In this document: piece by piece, positions 1-12,665 of the stretch | Layout: each line of letters opens with the position of its first letter | Position numbering within the stretch: the stretch's first letter is position 1 | Source: Pieris napi | Taxonomy: Eukaryota; Arthropoda; Insecta; Lepidoptera; Pieridae | Length of the DNA stretch: 64,000 bases | Assembly (NCBI RefSeq): GCF_905475465.1 | Contig: NC_062238.1 | Span: forward strand, 11,501,368 to 11,565,367 | Direction of reading: 5' to 3' | Made by a program: the position numbers and the translations under genes | Notes under the pieces: generated by a model | What the model was told of the DNA's origin: nothing | Seen by the model: the letters and a program-made list of their open reading frames with translations, nothing else | Database searches by the model: none

Positions 1-2209
1 GGCTAAACAGTGTTTCGTTGGACGCGCTAAGCTAGGAGACCATTGGTTCAAAATTCGAATTGAAAAATTATTTTACTCTTGGATAGTTCTTATATTGAGG
101 AAGGCACGACACGAACGACCTTATTCGGCAGTAACTGCAGGTCAGTAATAAGAAAAACCATTTCCCAATTATCTTAACTAAATTGAAAATTTCCATTTCT
201 GATCACATTACAAATGCTACGTCGGATTTCAAGTAATTTGTATTACATCGTAATCTATAAATTCTCGATATAGAAGTGATTAGATTTCATTTTTATTTAT
301 GTAAAGCAGTAACAATTTAAAAGGTTAATGACTATTTGCAATATTTTATTAAGGTAAATTGAAATGTAAGAGAAAAACAGATCACCCATGTTGACAGATT
401 TAATTATTTTAGATAGATTACCAGTCATAAAAACAAAAAGCTAAATTCATGAATCAGTTACGGGATATTCCTACATTCACCCAATCTGTTATGTAATTAA
501 AACTACAGGACCATTAATAAAACATCACTTAAGTGTTCTAGTTACACACATTTTATTTTCCTATTTTATACCATGATATAAATTTTAACAAAAGATGATT
601 ATAAGTTTATGAACATCGAGTTTCAAGGAACATCAGTCGCGTCGATAGCTGTTTTGCAAGCAACACATTACGTCACAGTAAAAATAAAATCACATTGACA
701 AGAGTCCAGTCAAACACGGTAAACCGCCATTCGCTCATCCGACCGGGTTGAGGCCAGACGTGCTCGCGGCGTTCGTCACCTCGTATGTCGCCATTTTGAT
801 ACTCACAGCACCAGTTTCTACCTTCGATGACCAAACACAGTATCACGTTCGCGACACACTAACATTAAGTTACTATTTAAACTAGGGTTAAGACATTATA
901 CATTACCTAAACAATAAAATAACTTACGTCTACAACTGTTTACATTCTAAACGGAATATTAAAAGTGATCAAGCGTGCGCGAATTTGGCACAAACAGACA
1001 ATCCTGATATGTTTATTTTGACAAAAATATTTTGTTTTATACAAAAATAACGGCGAAATTCAATAACACAAAGGTTTTTATATAAATGTGATTCAAGAAT
1101 TATGTTTGATGCAAAAATAATTGCACTATTTTCAGATTTGAAAAAATGTTTTCTACAAAAAATCTTATGTTTATATCATTACCTAATGAGTGATCTAGGT
1201 ATAGACTAGACTTTGAGCCAAATTTAAAAACACTGGACAGAATTACTCTAGGAAAGGTAAGAACAAACAAAATAGTGCTTTTAGGCTCACTGAATGAATG
1301 TCTTTATATAGATACAGTAGATTTATTGTACTTTTAGGTCTACCCATGAAAAGGACCTCAGTAAATCAAATAAAGCTACTTTCAATACCAAGATAATGCA
1401 TCTAAATATAAAATTGTAATCAGCTGTCTGTTATAATTTTTACATTCTTTGAAAGCACTGAGAATTTTTATTATGGCTCATCCCCATTGAAGTAAAATAA
1501 AATTGTGCATTCAAAGCATAAAAACTATATTTCGGAAGCTGAATTCTTGGACATTGACTTTTAAAACTACCATTTATAATCACATACATATAATACTAAT
1601 CACAAGAAATTAAATCCTAAATGTAATATAGGATAAAATACAATTAGTCACAATTATGAGCTTCAGTATGATTTTACAGTAAGGATTTTTTTTTGCTACT
1701 TATGTACCTAACTTGAATAGTATGATAGCGAAACACACTCTCAAAACTTCTAGTAGAAGACGCAGAAATGTCTTATGACCATAATTAGTATGAGAATAAT
1801 AATTGCTGTTCCACTAACAATTGTCAAAATTCGAAACACTTAGACCATACCGTCATTTAAAATCAGTTTCATGGAAATGGTTTTAACATCAGGATTGTCA
1901 AACCAAATGGTTGAGATCATCACTATTGTAGTAAAAATTGATTTAAACACAAACAGTTAATCACTTATGTTATACAAATGGACATTTCCCAAGCATTTTT
2001 ACATCAATTGCAACTAAATAAGCCAAATTATTGTCTCGACACATGCGTTCAACATAAAACATGTAAAAAAAATTGAAATTATGACACAATTGATAATTAT
2101 TATGAGAACAAATTTATCGAGACACTAATGTTTGCATTGGGGATGGACTGAAAATATTGAGTATGACATTGTTCAGTTTAATTAGGTTTTTGTAGAGGGG
2201 GCAGAGGAA
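1..2209. other. E2 gene 3' flank; no clear gene
   Basis: AT-rich sequence downstream of the E2 stop codon at 2210. Part of it is probably the 3' UTR of that minus-strand gene: a minus-strand AATAAA-type signal can be read near 1466, though nothing fixes the true cleavage site. The only distinct patch is a CpG-rich stretch around 715-850, listed separately. No long reading frame or recognisable repeat was seen. Confidence 0.5.
735..794 (-). other. Possible first exon or short ORF in CpG-rich patch
   Basis: On the minus strand an ATG in a good insect Kozak context (TCAAAATGGCG) opens a 19-codon frame (MATYEVTNAASTSGLNPVG) that stops at 735. The surrounding 130 bases are much richer in CpG than the flanks, as at first exons elsewhere in this window. 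GT dinucleotides inside it could serve as donors, but none is strong. It could be the 5' end of a gene running off the left edge or a chance frame. No protein family was recognised. Confidence 0.15.
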
Positions 2210-4023
2210 TCATGTTGCATAACGTTTGGTCCAGAGGCGGGCAATGCGATCATGTTCCTCTCTGTTCTGCAGATACTGTGTGGCGATGCTGCCTACAAGT
2301 GGATCAGCTGAAAACGTATGTAAACTCTTAATAGTGATAGTGAAGTAAGGACATTTTCTGATGTTTCACTGGTGTGAATGTAATGAAAATATGTTTTTTT
2401 CACTTATCCAAAAAAACACTGTTTAATAAATATTAGTAAATTTAACAGATTTAATCCTTAAGAATATAATATAGAACCTAAAAATAATTAGTTACTTAAT
2501 AACTGTTGGCTGAATGCTGGCACAGATCACTAGATCTTGTTTATTGCATTCTTTATACAGATTGGCTTAAAGTTTGGCAGTAAATAATAAATGGAAATAA
2601 ACTAACCTGGATTACAATCAGTAAGTAATGAGCAAATCGAGAGCAGTACTTTAGATATAGTGAGGGCTGGAGACCAATTGTCCTTTAGGATATCTAGACA
2701 TATGACACCCTGGCTGTTTATGTTGCAGTGGTATATCCTTGTCCGGAATGTCACCTACAACCAAATACATTTTTTTAAGGGACTGGAGGCATTGTTTGCA
2801 AGGTTACTTTGAATACATTGATAACCACCACCCATGCCAGAAGGCTATCGGGTGTGTTCTGACTGTGTTTAATTGAGAAATGAAGTCAAAACATTTTATT
2901 TTAATGTATAAGAAAATATTTTTTACTTCATGTGAATCTTTCACATGAATTAATATACTCAATACCAATAATTTAAATCAATAAGGCTGGTTACACAAAA
3001 CATTTGATTTTTATTTAAATTTATATAGCTTGATGGTTTATGACATATTCAGCAAAAAAAAAGAAATGTAAAAAAAATAAATAATATGGAAAATATCACC
3101 TTAAATGACACATGTTTAAAGAAGGTTCAAAAAACATATACATTGTACACAAGAAAAGTTTATTTAATAAAAATACATGTTTCTTAAGCTGTGTGCTATA
3201 CGAACCTTAAAATAAATTATCTATTTAAAAATTACTTGCTTATCAATACTTTTATCATATATTTAAAAACCTGGTGTAGATCACAAACAGGTTTAATGCA
3301 TAGGGTGTTAAGGGACAGAATAAATCAGCTAACTTCAAATAAACAGCTGCCATAGGCCATTAACCTCTGTTCTATTGATTTTTCCATGTGACTACAGTTC
3401 AAAGACTTCAAAATCTTTAGGATGGAGTAATCTATATTATATAGAATCTTTTTATTTTTCAGTGTAACATCAGGAGATGGTTACTTCTTTTACCAAAATG
3501 ATAAATAATTATTTTAAAACTTTTCAAATTGTGTAATGATGATGAAAAATTATCATTTAATTACTAATATAGGTGAAATAATAAATAACCATCATCAAGT
3601 GGCATATAGATGCACATTGCAATAAAGATACAGCATTGTGGCTATATTTTATGTGCTTGGTATGAACAACAACATATTTCTAATTTTGAGACATAAAAAT
3701 AGTACCTTAGGTGGTTTGAAAGGATATTCCGGTGAGAAATGAATATCCAGGAAGAACACTCCACCCTCATATACTGATCCAGGTGGCCCCAAGATAGTAG
3801 ATACCCATTCATATAAGTTGTCACCTTTTGGCCCCGCACTACAATTTGGCGGAGGATCTAATGTAATTTCGGCCAGTTCCTTTTGAATCCTTTTTGCTGA
3901 TGTACCTAGTGCCTTAGACATCTTAGGGTTGGGTTTATTTTCCTTTGACTCTGGTTTCTCGGACACTGCACTTCCTCTGCCACGACCTGTACCACTTCCT
4001 GATGAACCAGATGCACCAGACAT
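2210..4023 (-). CDS. UbcD2: E2 ubiquitin-conjugating enzyme, UBE2E/UbcD2 class
   Basis: Class III-type E2 that takes ubiquitin from E1 as a thioester and passes it on to substrates with E3 ligases. Coding exons on the minus strand are 4023-3706, 2754-2607 and 2307-2210. All have GT-AG borders and together encode 187 aa, close to vertebrate UBE2E1 (about 193 aa). Residues 1-40 form the Ser/Gly/Lys-rich extension typical of UBE2E. The UBC fold runs from about residue 42 to the end. It shows the YPFKPPK loop, the HCN element at 115-117, the catalytic Cys125 in GVICLDIL, and the C-terminal RLWTKRYAT. The acceptor TTTTAG lies just before the ATG, so a 5' noncoding exon exists upstream, probably ending at 4487. 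The gene is divergent from PPIL2. The family is certain. The exact fly orthologue name is assigned by similarity to the UBE2E group, not by synteny. Confidence 0.95.
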
Positions 4024-4487
4024 TATCTAAAAGCAACACTATTCTAAACCACACAGCTACATGTTAATAAGCTAAGCATATGAAAGGAAACATAAAAGAT
4101 AATGATTGTTATGTAACAATTACAAATGTTGGTGATTCTGTGATATTTGTGATGATTATTTTCTGATGACAATGGTAGTCAAACTATGAACTTAAGTAAA
4201 TGCAAGTAACACCAGTTAAGTTTGAATGAACAAAGATTTTTTACAATTAAAAGATTATCACGATTTATATTCAAAATTGATAAATAGGAATATCATAAAC
4301 AAAATAAAATTTTGAAGATCACAAAATCCAAAGAACAAAGACATGTATATTTTGCTAATTGACGCATGAAGGTCTCAAAAAATTGCAAATAATAGAAAAA
4401 GGCTTTAAATCAAACTTTACATGGAAATCAGTACTGCAAATATATGATAACAAATACTAGGTAATGGAAAAAGTTGATTTAGATACC

Positions 4488-4530
4488 TTACGAATAACAG
4501 TCGGCCATCTTGTGGGCTGGCGTTATCCGA
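4488..4530 (-). other. Probable 5' noncoding exon of the E2 gene with a tiny uORF
   Basis: A relatively GC-rich minus-strand patch ends in TAAG|GTATCT, a usable donor after 4487 that pairs with the acceptor next to the E2 start codon. It contains an upstream ATG at 4508 opening a six-codon frame (MADCYS) that stops just before the junction. An alternative donor (TTC|GTAAGG) would also give an immediate stop after splicing. The left limit (transcription start) is not visible. Confidence 0.4.
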
Positions 4531-5370
4531 AATTTTACTATATTTTTTTCGCACCAATGACCCAATTCAAATAAATGATTCCCGATACAGGTTAAAGAGG
4601 ATTAAATCCAGAATTATAAGTTCCCTTTCAAGGTTAATGTATAAACTCCGTGTTAGTTGTTCCACACTGCAAAGCGTAAAGCAGCCTTTTACTTTCCCAG
4701 AGACTTAACAATTAAGCAACCTCGTTTGAATAAAAACGTACAGTGTTATACCTGTAACTGCTTCAACGTTGCTTTAATTCCTTCTTTATGAAATATAATC
4801 GGAGCTTCACCAGTTCACACTTTTACCACATTTCGTCCATTTGTATTTTAATACACTTACAAACACTGCAACAGACATTAATTATTTTAATGAAACAAAA
4901 ACAGTTATGAAACAGTACATTAATTTAAATCTTTTGTATACTCACAAATAATGCTAGCGATAAAATAAAAGCAGAGATTTATGTTTAAATCAAATCTACA
5001 AAGCTAAAATGTTTTCACAAATTCACGCACAACCACTTTCCGACATGTTTATAAAAAACCGGTGGTTAAATCAATGTTACCATAATTTGTAAAATCGCTC
5101 TTTAGTCTTTGGTTATGACCATGCCTTAGACCGTTAAATAAAGTAGACAAGGGCATTGCGTAAGTTTTTTTTAATGGGTGCGCTCTTGCTGCTGTCGTGG
5201 TTGACATTTTGGAATGACTAATCTCTTGAAAACCCTGTCCCATCCAATCTATCATCTATCATCATGGTCAGCTTTCCAATGCATTAAGGGAGAGGGTGGT
5301 TTTAGGTTTAGACTTTAGCGCTTTCTTGATTTGATCAGTTTACCTCATAGGAGAGCTCTGAGAAAGCGTT

Positions 5371-6055
5371 TTTGAAGTTATACTTCTTTAGGCGCGTTAT
5401 GAAAAATTTATGAGAGTGAAATTTTACGATGCGCGCGCACCTGTGACACAAAATTGTGAGTGTGATTATAGCGTGCGCGAGCGAGATAGGAATAAGACAA
5501 TCTACAAGTAAAAAGAAATAGAATATGCGTGAAGTTCGTATGCCAAGAATGTATGTATGAAGAAGTAATGATTAATTTAAATTACAGACCGAAATACATA
5601 CAATAAAAATTTTCATTAATAAAAATGGCTCTCACTGCTGCTTCACGCAGTGTATTTTGAGATGAGGGCACTGTTGGTAGTGAAGGCAGGGTCTCCTCAT
5701 CATCATCAGAGATAGGTTCCTCTTTTAAATCAATGGTTATATTGTGCAATACTACCAAAGCTACAACATACATCTTAGTGTTTGGTAGAGATGTTCTAAA
5801 TATATAATAATATATACTTTTAACTTAATAGAATTTATTATTATTCTCTTACACTTAATGTAAGAAAATAATAATAAATATTTATTTATTTAATTTTTCA
5901 AATGTAAACTGAACTTTATTGACTATAATGACTCCTTTTCCAGTCTTTGATTATTTAATTTTAATTAATTATTTGCATGCAATCAAAAACTATTTTTAAT
6001 AATGCCAAAGAAGTATAACTAACTTCTTACGCGCGTACATAAGTACACGCACCCT
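5371..6055 (-). mobile_element. Harbinger-like DNA transposon remnant, copy 1
   Basis: The left end has the palindromic motif GAAGTTATACTTCTTTAGG and the right end ACATAAGTACACGCACCC. The first 180 bases and the last 310 bases recur almost unchanged at 54846-55425. On the minus strand, around 5773-5582, a short frame contains ALVVLHNITIDL followed by an acidic run. This matches the C-terminal VLHN block of DDE_Tnp_4 (PIF/Harbinger) transposases. Only this C-terminal scrap of transposase survives, so the copy is dead. The superfamily call rests on that motif alone. Confidence 0.6.
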
Positions 6056-6372
6056 TTTTTTTTTATTGTTGTTCTATTTAGTTAGTGTGTAATAACTATA
6101 TTTGTATTCAAATGATGAGAATTTGCTTTGGGGAAAAAGGCTATTAAAAATCTAACTGTCTGTCACACAGAGCGTTTATAACGTAAGAACAAAAAAACTG
6201 CCCACACTGGCAATTTAAACGGTGCTACGTTTGTACTCAAGTTGTTCCTATAGTAAATTGTTTTATATATATTTTCTCAACCATAATATCTATATTAATT
6301 GTTTTATTGGTCTACGGTCACACGTTATAATATATTAACATATAGACTAAAGAGTATACATTGTGGACAGCT

Positions 6373-7230
6373 GTGCGTTTTCCAATTACAGAGCGACTCA
6401 GTGCCGAACAATGCCGCATAATGCTGAAGCTTAATTGGAACGTGAATTAGTTTTCAAATGCACGAGCAGAGTGCGCTAAGTCAGTGTTGAAAAAAAAAAA
6501 TGTTCTGAATAGAGTTAGCAACCTCATTAATTTATAAATAATGTGGTTAACAATTATAATTGGTTGAAAACTTTTTACGCTTATTTTAATAATCAAATTA
6601 TTTCATTAACATTTTTTTACTGAAATAATAGAAAACCTTTAAAGAATATAAGGTTTTAACAAGCTAAATTAACAGTAAAATATGTATATAGTTTCATGTA
6701 AGAAGTAAACTTCATGATGATAAACATCATTTAGGTTTTGAGTAATTTTTTTAAAATGATTTCTAAAAAAATAATATACTTTTTCTAAACCATTGCAATG
6801 TTTACAAAAGTATAATCCTGTAAAATAAATTTGTTTACAGATCCGAATATTAAAATAAAATTGTATTCATATTTTAAATGTGGAATATACAAAAGGAAAT
6901 TTTTATACCTTCATCCTTACTTATATATTGTATTTTTTTTTTTTAGCAGTTAGAAATAACTTTAATTATTTTCAAAATCTACGACGAAACGAAAGCCTTA
7001 CAAATTTTTCAACAATAAATAATATTTACTAACGAAAATTTCGATAAATGCCAACTTAAAGAAAAACATTGGTCAATTTTCTGTCACTGTGTTGGTATTT
7101 ATTGCGAGAAGCACCCGAGAGCATTAGTTTTGAGAGTGCTCAATTGTGCGAAGCGTTGCTGTAGTTGGAACATTCAACGTTGAGCATTATGCCGCATAAT
7201 GCGCTCTAGTGCTGTAATTGGAAAACGCAC
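6373..7230. mobile_element. 858-bp TIR element (MITE-like)
   Basis: Bounded by perfect 19-bp inverted repeats, GTGCGTTTTCCAATTACAG on the left and its complement on the right. Imperfect symmetry continues inward: a GCCGCATAATGC block is present near both ends in inverted orientation. No coding capacity was seen, and the interior is very AT-rich. No clear target duplication is visible, so the superfamily is open. It ends 219 bases before the PPIL2 start codon. Confidence 0.65.
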
Positions 7231-7449
7231 TATATCTAGCATTATGTCAAGTATACATATTTAAGTCATATCTAAATCTACCCTTTTTGTTGATTTTGTT
7301 GTTAGCCTGTGCAATTCTACCGTACTGCGTATGCGTAACTAATAACTATTAAATTATTATTTACCGAAAACCCCCATTTTAAATCAAGTTTATAAAAAGA
7401 AGTTATATTAGATTGATCATTGAATATAATTATTTATTAATCATCAAAA

Positions 7450-10400
7450 ATGGGTAAACGTCAGCATCAGAAGGATAAAATGTGAGAAAAACATTCGCTT
7501 ATTTATTCTTTTTTGGTGGATAACAATAATTGTTGTTCCCCTTTCAGGTATCTTACTTATACCGAATGGACAACATTGTACGGAGGAAAACGATCGGGCA
7601 CTGCAGTTGAGGAAGATACCTCATTTAAGAGATTACCATATGATCACTGTTGCCTATGTTTACAACCATTTGACCAGCCATACTGTGATGCAGATGGAAA
7701 TATTTTTGAGCTACAAGCAATACTTGAGTTTGTCAAAAAGTTTAAAATAAATCCTGTAACTGGAAAGGTATGTATTTTACTTACGTTGAAATCAGTATGC
7801 ACCTATGTATTTGTTTTTTTATTTATTACAAGCATTTAAAAGAAATCAGATTAAGTCCAAGAATGTATCACATTGGGACTGTCTTAATAATCTGATATTC
7901 CAATTACACAATTATTACATTTATGCAACATTAATAATTCATGATTGTTTAAATTAGTTTTTTGGTTACTTGAAATACAATAATCTGTATAAAAAAAAAA
8001 ACAGTTGCAAACTCATATTTTTTGAGTGAGAAAATCTTTGTAAATCATCATAAATACTATTTTCAGAAAGTAGATGTCAAAGGGTTATTAAAACTAAACT
8101 TTTTCAAAAATGCAAAGGGTGAATATCATTGCCCTGTTCTATTCAAGCCTTTTACGAAGAATTCCTACATTGTTGCAATTAGAACTAGTGGTAATGTGTA
8201 TTGCTACGAGGCTGTGGAACAACTCAACATCAAAGGCAAAAACTGGAAGGACCTTATTAATGATACACCATTTGTTAGAAGTGACATTATTACTATTCAA
8301 GAACCAAATAATCTTGAGAAATTTAATATATCAAAGTTTCATCATATTAAAAATAACTTGAGAGTTGAAACTGAAGGTAAGATTAACTTTTTGATTGTAA
8401 TGAGTCAAAGGTCTACTATATGTCAGTACCCTGAGATTTAAAAATTTTACCTTTTATAGAATATAAATATTTTTTTATTAATATTTTAAGATTGTGGTGG
8501 TTTTGTTGTTTCCTTTACAAGTTTACATACATCTAAATAAACATTTACTTTCAGAGGAAATTGCAATGAGAAAAGATCCACATGCGAGATTAAAATCTGT
8601 GTCTGCTGAAACAAAAGATATCTTACAGGAGTTGGAGAAAGAATATAAGGCTCCGGAGGTGAAAGAGGCCAAGAAAGAGGTATTATTTTTATAATTACTA
8701 GCTTTAGCTTCTTTCAAAAGCCTTAAATATTAAATTAAATCAAGAAATAAGTTTAATATGCATACTTTCAGACTGCAGATAAATTCAATGCTGCCCATTA
8801 TTCCACTGGCATGGTGGCGGCCAGCTTTACATCCACTGCTATGGTGCCTGAAACTATACACGAAGCAGCTATTATTTGTGAGGACGAGGTTAAATATGAA
8901 AGGGTTAAAAAGAAAGGTAAGAAAGAACAGATTTCGAAATACATATTGAGTAAATTTTTTCTTAAGTAGTTTTTATTATAATTCTATATAATATGATGTA
9001 TTTTACTTTAATATTAATCTGTTTGCATCATAATTTTCAGGTTATGTTAGGCTAGTGACAAATCTGGGTCAGCTTAACTTAGAACTATACTGTGATGTGA
9101 TTCCTAAGGCATGTGATAATTTCATAAAACTCTGTCACAACGGTTACTACAATGGTACAAAATTTCATAGATCTATAAGAAATTTTATGGTAAGAGATTG
9201 TTAGTTTATCTTGTTATGTGCATAGAATATGTATGCAAATTTTTCAACATTCCAAGTATAATATAGAGAAATAAGTGTAAGGATGCACCACTATTGTGAG
9301 CCAAATGTATATGAGCTGTAGATTATGCACTTGTTAACCGTTTACCGATAAATACTACAAGACCTTTCAACTTAATTAAATTGAAGCAATTCTATATTTA
9401 CGGGAAAACTAACTAAAATAATTCAAAATATAAGCTCTATTGACTGCTGCTAATCTAATGTATTCTCATCTGTTATAAGATTCAAGGTGGAGATCCAACT
9501 GGCACAGGATTAGGTGGTGAGTCAATATGGAAAAAACCATTTGAAGATGAAATAAAACCAAATCTACACCATTCAGGCCGAGGCGTTTTATCTATGGCAA
9601 ACTCTGGGCCTAATACAAATGGATCTCAGTTGTAAGTGTTAAATATTATTTATTCTATTATTAGAGTCTGGATAATGAAAGAAGATAACGAAAAAGCGCG
9701 GCAAAATAAAAAAAAATTAGTATGGTATCCCTAAAAGTTTGATATATTTTGTGGATTAAACTTACTTGATACTTGATTTTATTTATTTTTTACATTGATA
9801 GTAACTGTGTTTCTATGAAATTAAATACTATAAGTATTTAGTCATTTACTATTAATACTTAAAATGACTAGCATTGCATGAAAAACTAAAACTACATATA
9901 TTTATTATAAAACACAATTTTATTCGATTACTCTAAATCAGTGAGCTTACCAATAGTTTTCACTATTGCATCAACTCCTTCTACACCCTCCAGATTTCCT
10001 GCGAAAGAAACAAAATATTCTATCAAATAAAACAAAGTTTAGGCTATTATACCTGTTAACTATTCAGAAGAAATATATAATAGAAATAAAAATGAGTAAT
10101 TGCATGAAGTATCAAGACAATTGACGACTCATTGGTCTAGTGGTTAGTACTCCTGACTGCGAATCCATGGGTCCCGGGTTCGATCCCCGACTGAGACGAA
10201 CATCGATGTGATGAGCATTTGGTGTTGTGCTTAGGTCTTGGGTGTTTAAATATGTATTTATATCTATCTATCTATAATATGTATGTATATCCGTTGCCTA
10301 GTACCCATAACACAAGCTTCACCAGCTTAGCATGGGACTAGGTCAATTGGTGTGAATTGTCTTTTAAAAAAAAAAAAAAAAATCATACTAACCTAAGACA

Positions 10401-11710
10401 TTCTGTGTTGCTATCCGAAAGTTTTCAAATAATTCAATTATCTTCTTCAGCCAGACTATACTCTCTTTTCAGATTTAGTTAAAATGTCAATGCACCAAAT
10501 GGGTTTGCTTCCTGATAAATAATTCCTAAATATGCAAACCCATGTAGTAAAACCATCAATTGAAAATTGAAGTGTGTTGGGGGTCAGGACACATTATACT
10601 TTTTTAATAACTGGACATCCAAGAGTGATTAAATACTTAAAGACCAATAATTTCATATATTAAAAATCTATAGACTATAGATTTTATTACCAATACCTTT
10701 GATAATCTATATTCTATTCTATATTAAATCTATAGTCTATAGACTTAATCAGCCAAGATTCATAAGAGAAATATTTGTAAAATGCTCTACTGGGCTGAAC
10801 TGACAGAGATTATTTTTCAGCTTCATAACATTTCGTTCATGCAAACAATTAGATGGAAAGCACACAATATTTGGCAAACTAGTTGGTGGTATTGACACAT
10901 TGAGTGCCATGGAACAAATAGAAGTTGACAATAAAGACAGACCCATACAAGATATTGTTATAGAGGTGGCCCAGGTGTTTGTTGATCCATTTACAGAAGC
11001 TGAAGAGCAGGTATACTTATTTATTAAAACTTCATTGCATTACAATATAAAAATTTAACATCATTAAATGAAAAGGAGGGCTACTGGTGGCCTTATCGCT
11101 TTCGAGCGATCTCTTCCAGGCAACCACTGTGAGAAATGAAAAAAAAAAGTATTAGATAAGGTAGGCAAGAAGTGCAAAAATAAAAAAAACTAAACAGGAA
11201 CAATAAACAAACTAAACTTATAAAGGATACATGAAAAATAAAAAGTAAAGTACTTAATAAAAATTTATCCAATAACTATACTCAAGTTTCATTCCACCCA
11301 TTTTTAACCACTAGTGTGCTTTTTAATTGTGGGGATAATGAAATCTTATGATAAATAAAAGAAAACTTCAGGTAAATACTAAAGTGATGTTATCTATGTA
11401 ACATAAACAATTGATGTGAAATTATTATTTCACATGATAAAATACACTTTTCTTACTTTCACAATGTTTTTTATAGCTTGTTGTTGAAAGAGAGGAGGAA
11501 CTAAAGAGACAAGCTGAAGCAGAAAGCCAGGGAATCAAACCAAAAAAAGCTACCAAACAACCCTTAAAAGTTTTCCGTGAGGGTGTAGGCAAATACCTAA
11601 ATTTACAAGAAGTGTCTCAAAGTAATAAAAACCCCAAAACACAAGAAGTGCAAGCAAAGAAGAGCAAGAAAGAGACTAAAGGTGGTTTTGGTAGCTTTGA
11701 TTCTTGGTAG
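7450..11710 (+). CDS. PPIL2: PPIL2, U-box cyclophilin of the spliceosome
   Basis: Nuclear cyclophilin-family protein with an E3-type U-box that associates with spliceosomal complexes. Nine coding exons: 7450-7481, 7548-7767, 8067-8376, 8555-8679, 8772-8916, 9041-9189, 9480-9631, 10821-11010 and 11477-11710. All are GT-AG and in phase, giving 518 aa against about 520 for human PPIL2. The N-terminus MGKRQHQKDKMY matches the family. The U-box lies at about residues 38-110 (LPYDHCCLCLQPF, then YHCPVLFKPF). The cyclophilin domain covers 279 to about 432 (YVRLVTNLGQLNLELYCD, FHRSIRNFMIQGGDPTGTG). The tail is basic and ends GGFGSFDSW. At the site of cyclophilin A Trp121 the protein has Gln (CKQLDGKHTIFG), so isomerase activity may be weak. 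It is convergent with lin-7. Confidence 0.96.
10126..10382 (+). repeat. tRNA-derived SINE (family A) in PPIL2 intron 7
   Basis: The tRNA-like head carries a pol III A box (TGGTCTAGTGGTTAG) and B box (GGTTCGATCCC). A unique body follows, ending CTAGGTCAATTGGTGTGAAT, then a poly(A) tail. A second copy lies on the minus strand at 48041-48292. This is a SINE rather than a tRNA gene, because the acceptor stem is absent and the body and tail are shared between copies. Confidence 0.85.
10667..10745. repeat. Short inverted repeat in PPIL2 intron 7
   Basis: The near-palindromic unit AATCTATAGACTATAGATTT occurs near 10670 and again, inverted, near 10725, separated by about 50 AT-rich bases. It can fold into a hairpin. 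No further function can be read from it. Confidence 0.4.
11078..11148 (+). repeat. Fragment resembling a LINE 3' end
   Basis: A GC-richer island in PPIL2 intron 8 (GGCCTTATCGCTTTCGAGCG, then CTCTTCCAGGCAACC) is followed by an A-run. This looks like the 3' terminus of an insect non-LTR element. Only one copy is present in the window, so the call is weak. Confidence 0.35.
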
Positions 11711-11729
11711 AAAATGTTGTAGTATCAAC

Positions 11730-11735
11730 AATAAA
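11730..11735 (+). other. Poly(A) signal of PPIL2
   Basis: AATAAA 20 bases after the PPIL2 stop codon, followed by a T-rich stretch. It implies a very short 3' UTR. Confidence 0.7.
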
Positions 11736-12665
11736 AATTGTATATTATTTGTCTTTTTTTATTAACTGATATTGCATAATTTAATAAATAATCATATTAT
11801 TTCTAATAATTTCTGTGTCCTTCAACCTAAGAATAATGAAATTTTGACGGTTTATAGATAAAAATTCCAGGTAGGTACTTGAAATCTGTTCTTTTCATAG
11901 GTTGAAATGTGAACACACAAATCTGCAGTCTATTATGAGTTACTTTTAAAAAAGTCAATTTTTTTAGGAAATGATGATAGTCACAGCACGGACTAGTGCA
12001 GAAAGGGAACCATAGTGAGATTTGAGGTTGTAGCAGTTCTTAATTAAATTTAGTGTTACATTAACAACACAAATGTCTTTCGGCACTCTATAAATAAGAG
12101 ACAATATGTTCCATTATAGAAGTACATAATATATTTTCTATAGTTTATTTATCTATATGACAGATTAATTATATAAATAGAACATATCATAATTATCCAA
12201 TGAATAACTGCAGGTCACATAAACCTAGATATTAGACTATAACATGAATTGGTTTGGTGCAAACTACATACTAATTTAAAATAATTCTGTTATCACTACT
12301 TTTAATAATATAGTCAAAACCGTTTACGACGACATCATTTAGAACAACAGTTATATTTACCGAAATCAAAGGTCCTGGCTGTATTCTATGTATAAGGTAC
12401 TCAATAACAACAGCTATAGGTTTTTACATCCAAATATAAGTAGTCCCTTCGATGTTGTTATAACAGATTTTGACTGTATATATATATAACACATAAGATT
12501 CATTCCATTATATCATATACCTTTTTCACTTGACATAAACAATTAAACATCTGTGTCACTTAACAACCTACGCAATAATTTTAAACTTATAATACTCAAT
12601 ATTAGTGTTAACACATAAACAATAATACGTAAACTTATTGAATGCAACTTTAATAGTCACAACCT
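11736..12665. other. Gap between convergent PPIL2 and lin-7
   Basis: AT-rich sequence with no reading frame or repeat that I recognise. Part of it is expected to be lin-7 3' UTR on the minus strand. No canonical minus-strand poly(A) signal was clear near the lin-7 stop. Confidence 0.5.

Noticed and set aside
10126..10200. Possible tRNA gene (A and B boxes present)
   Set aside because: No paired acceptor stem, and the sequence continues into a body and poly(A) tail shared with 48041-48292, so it is a SINE head.
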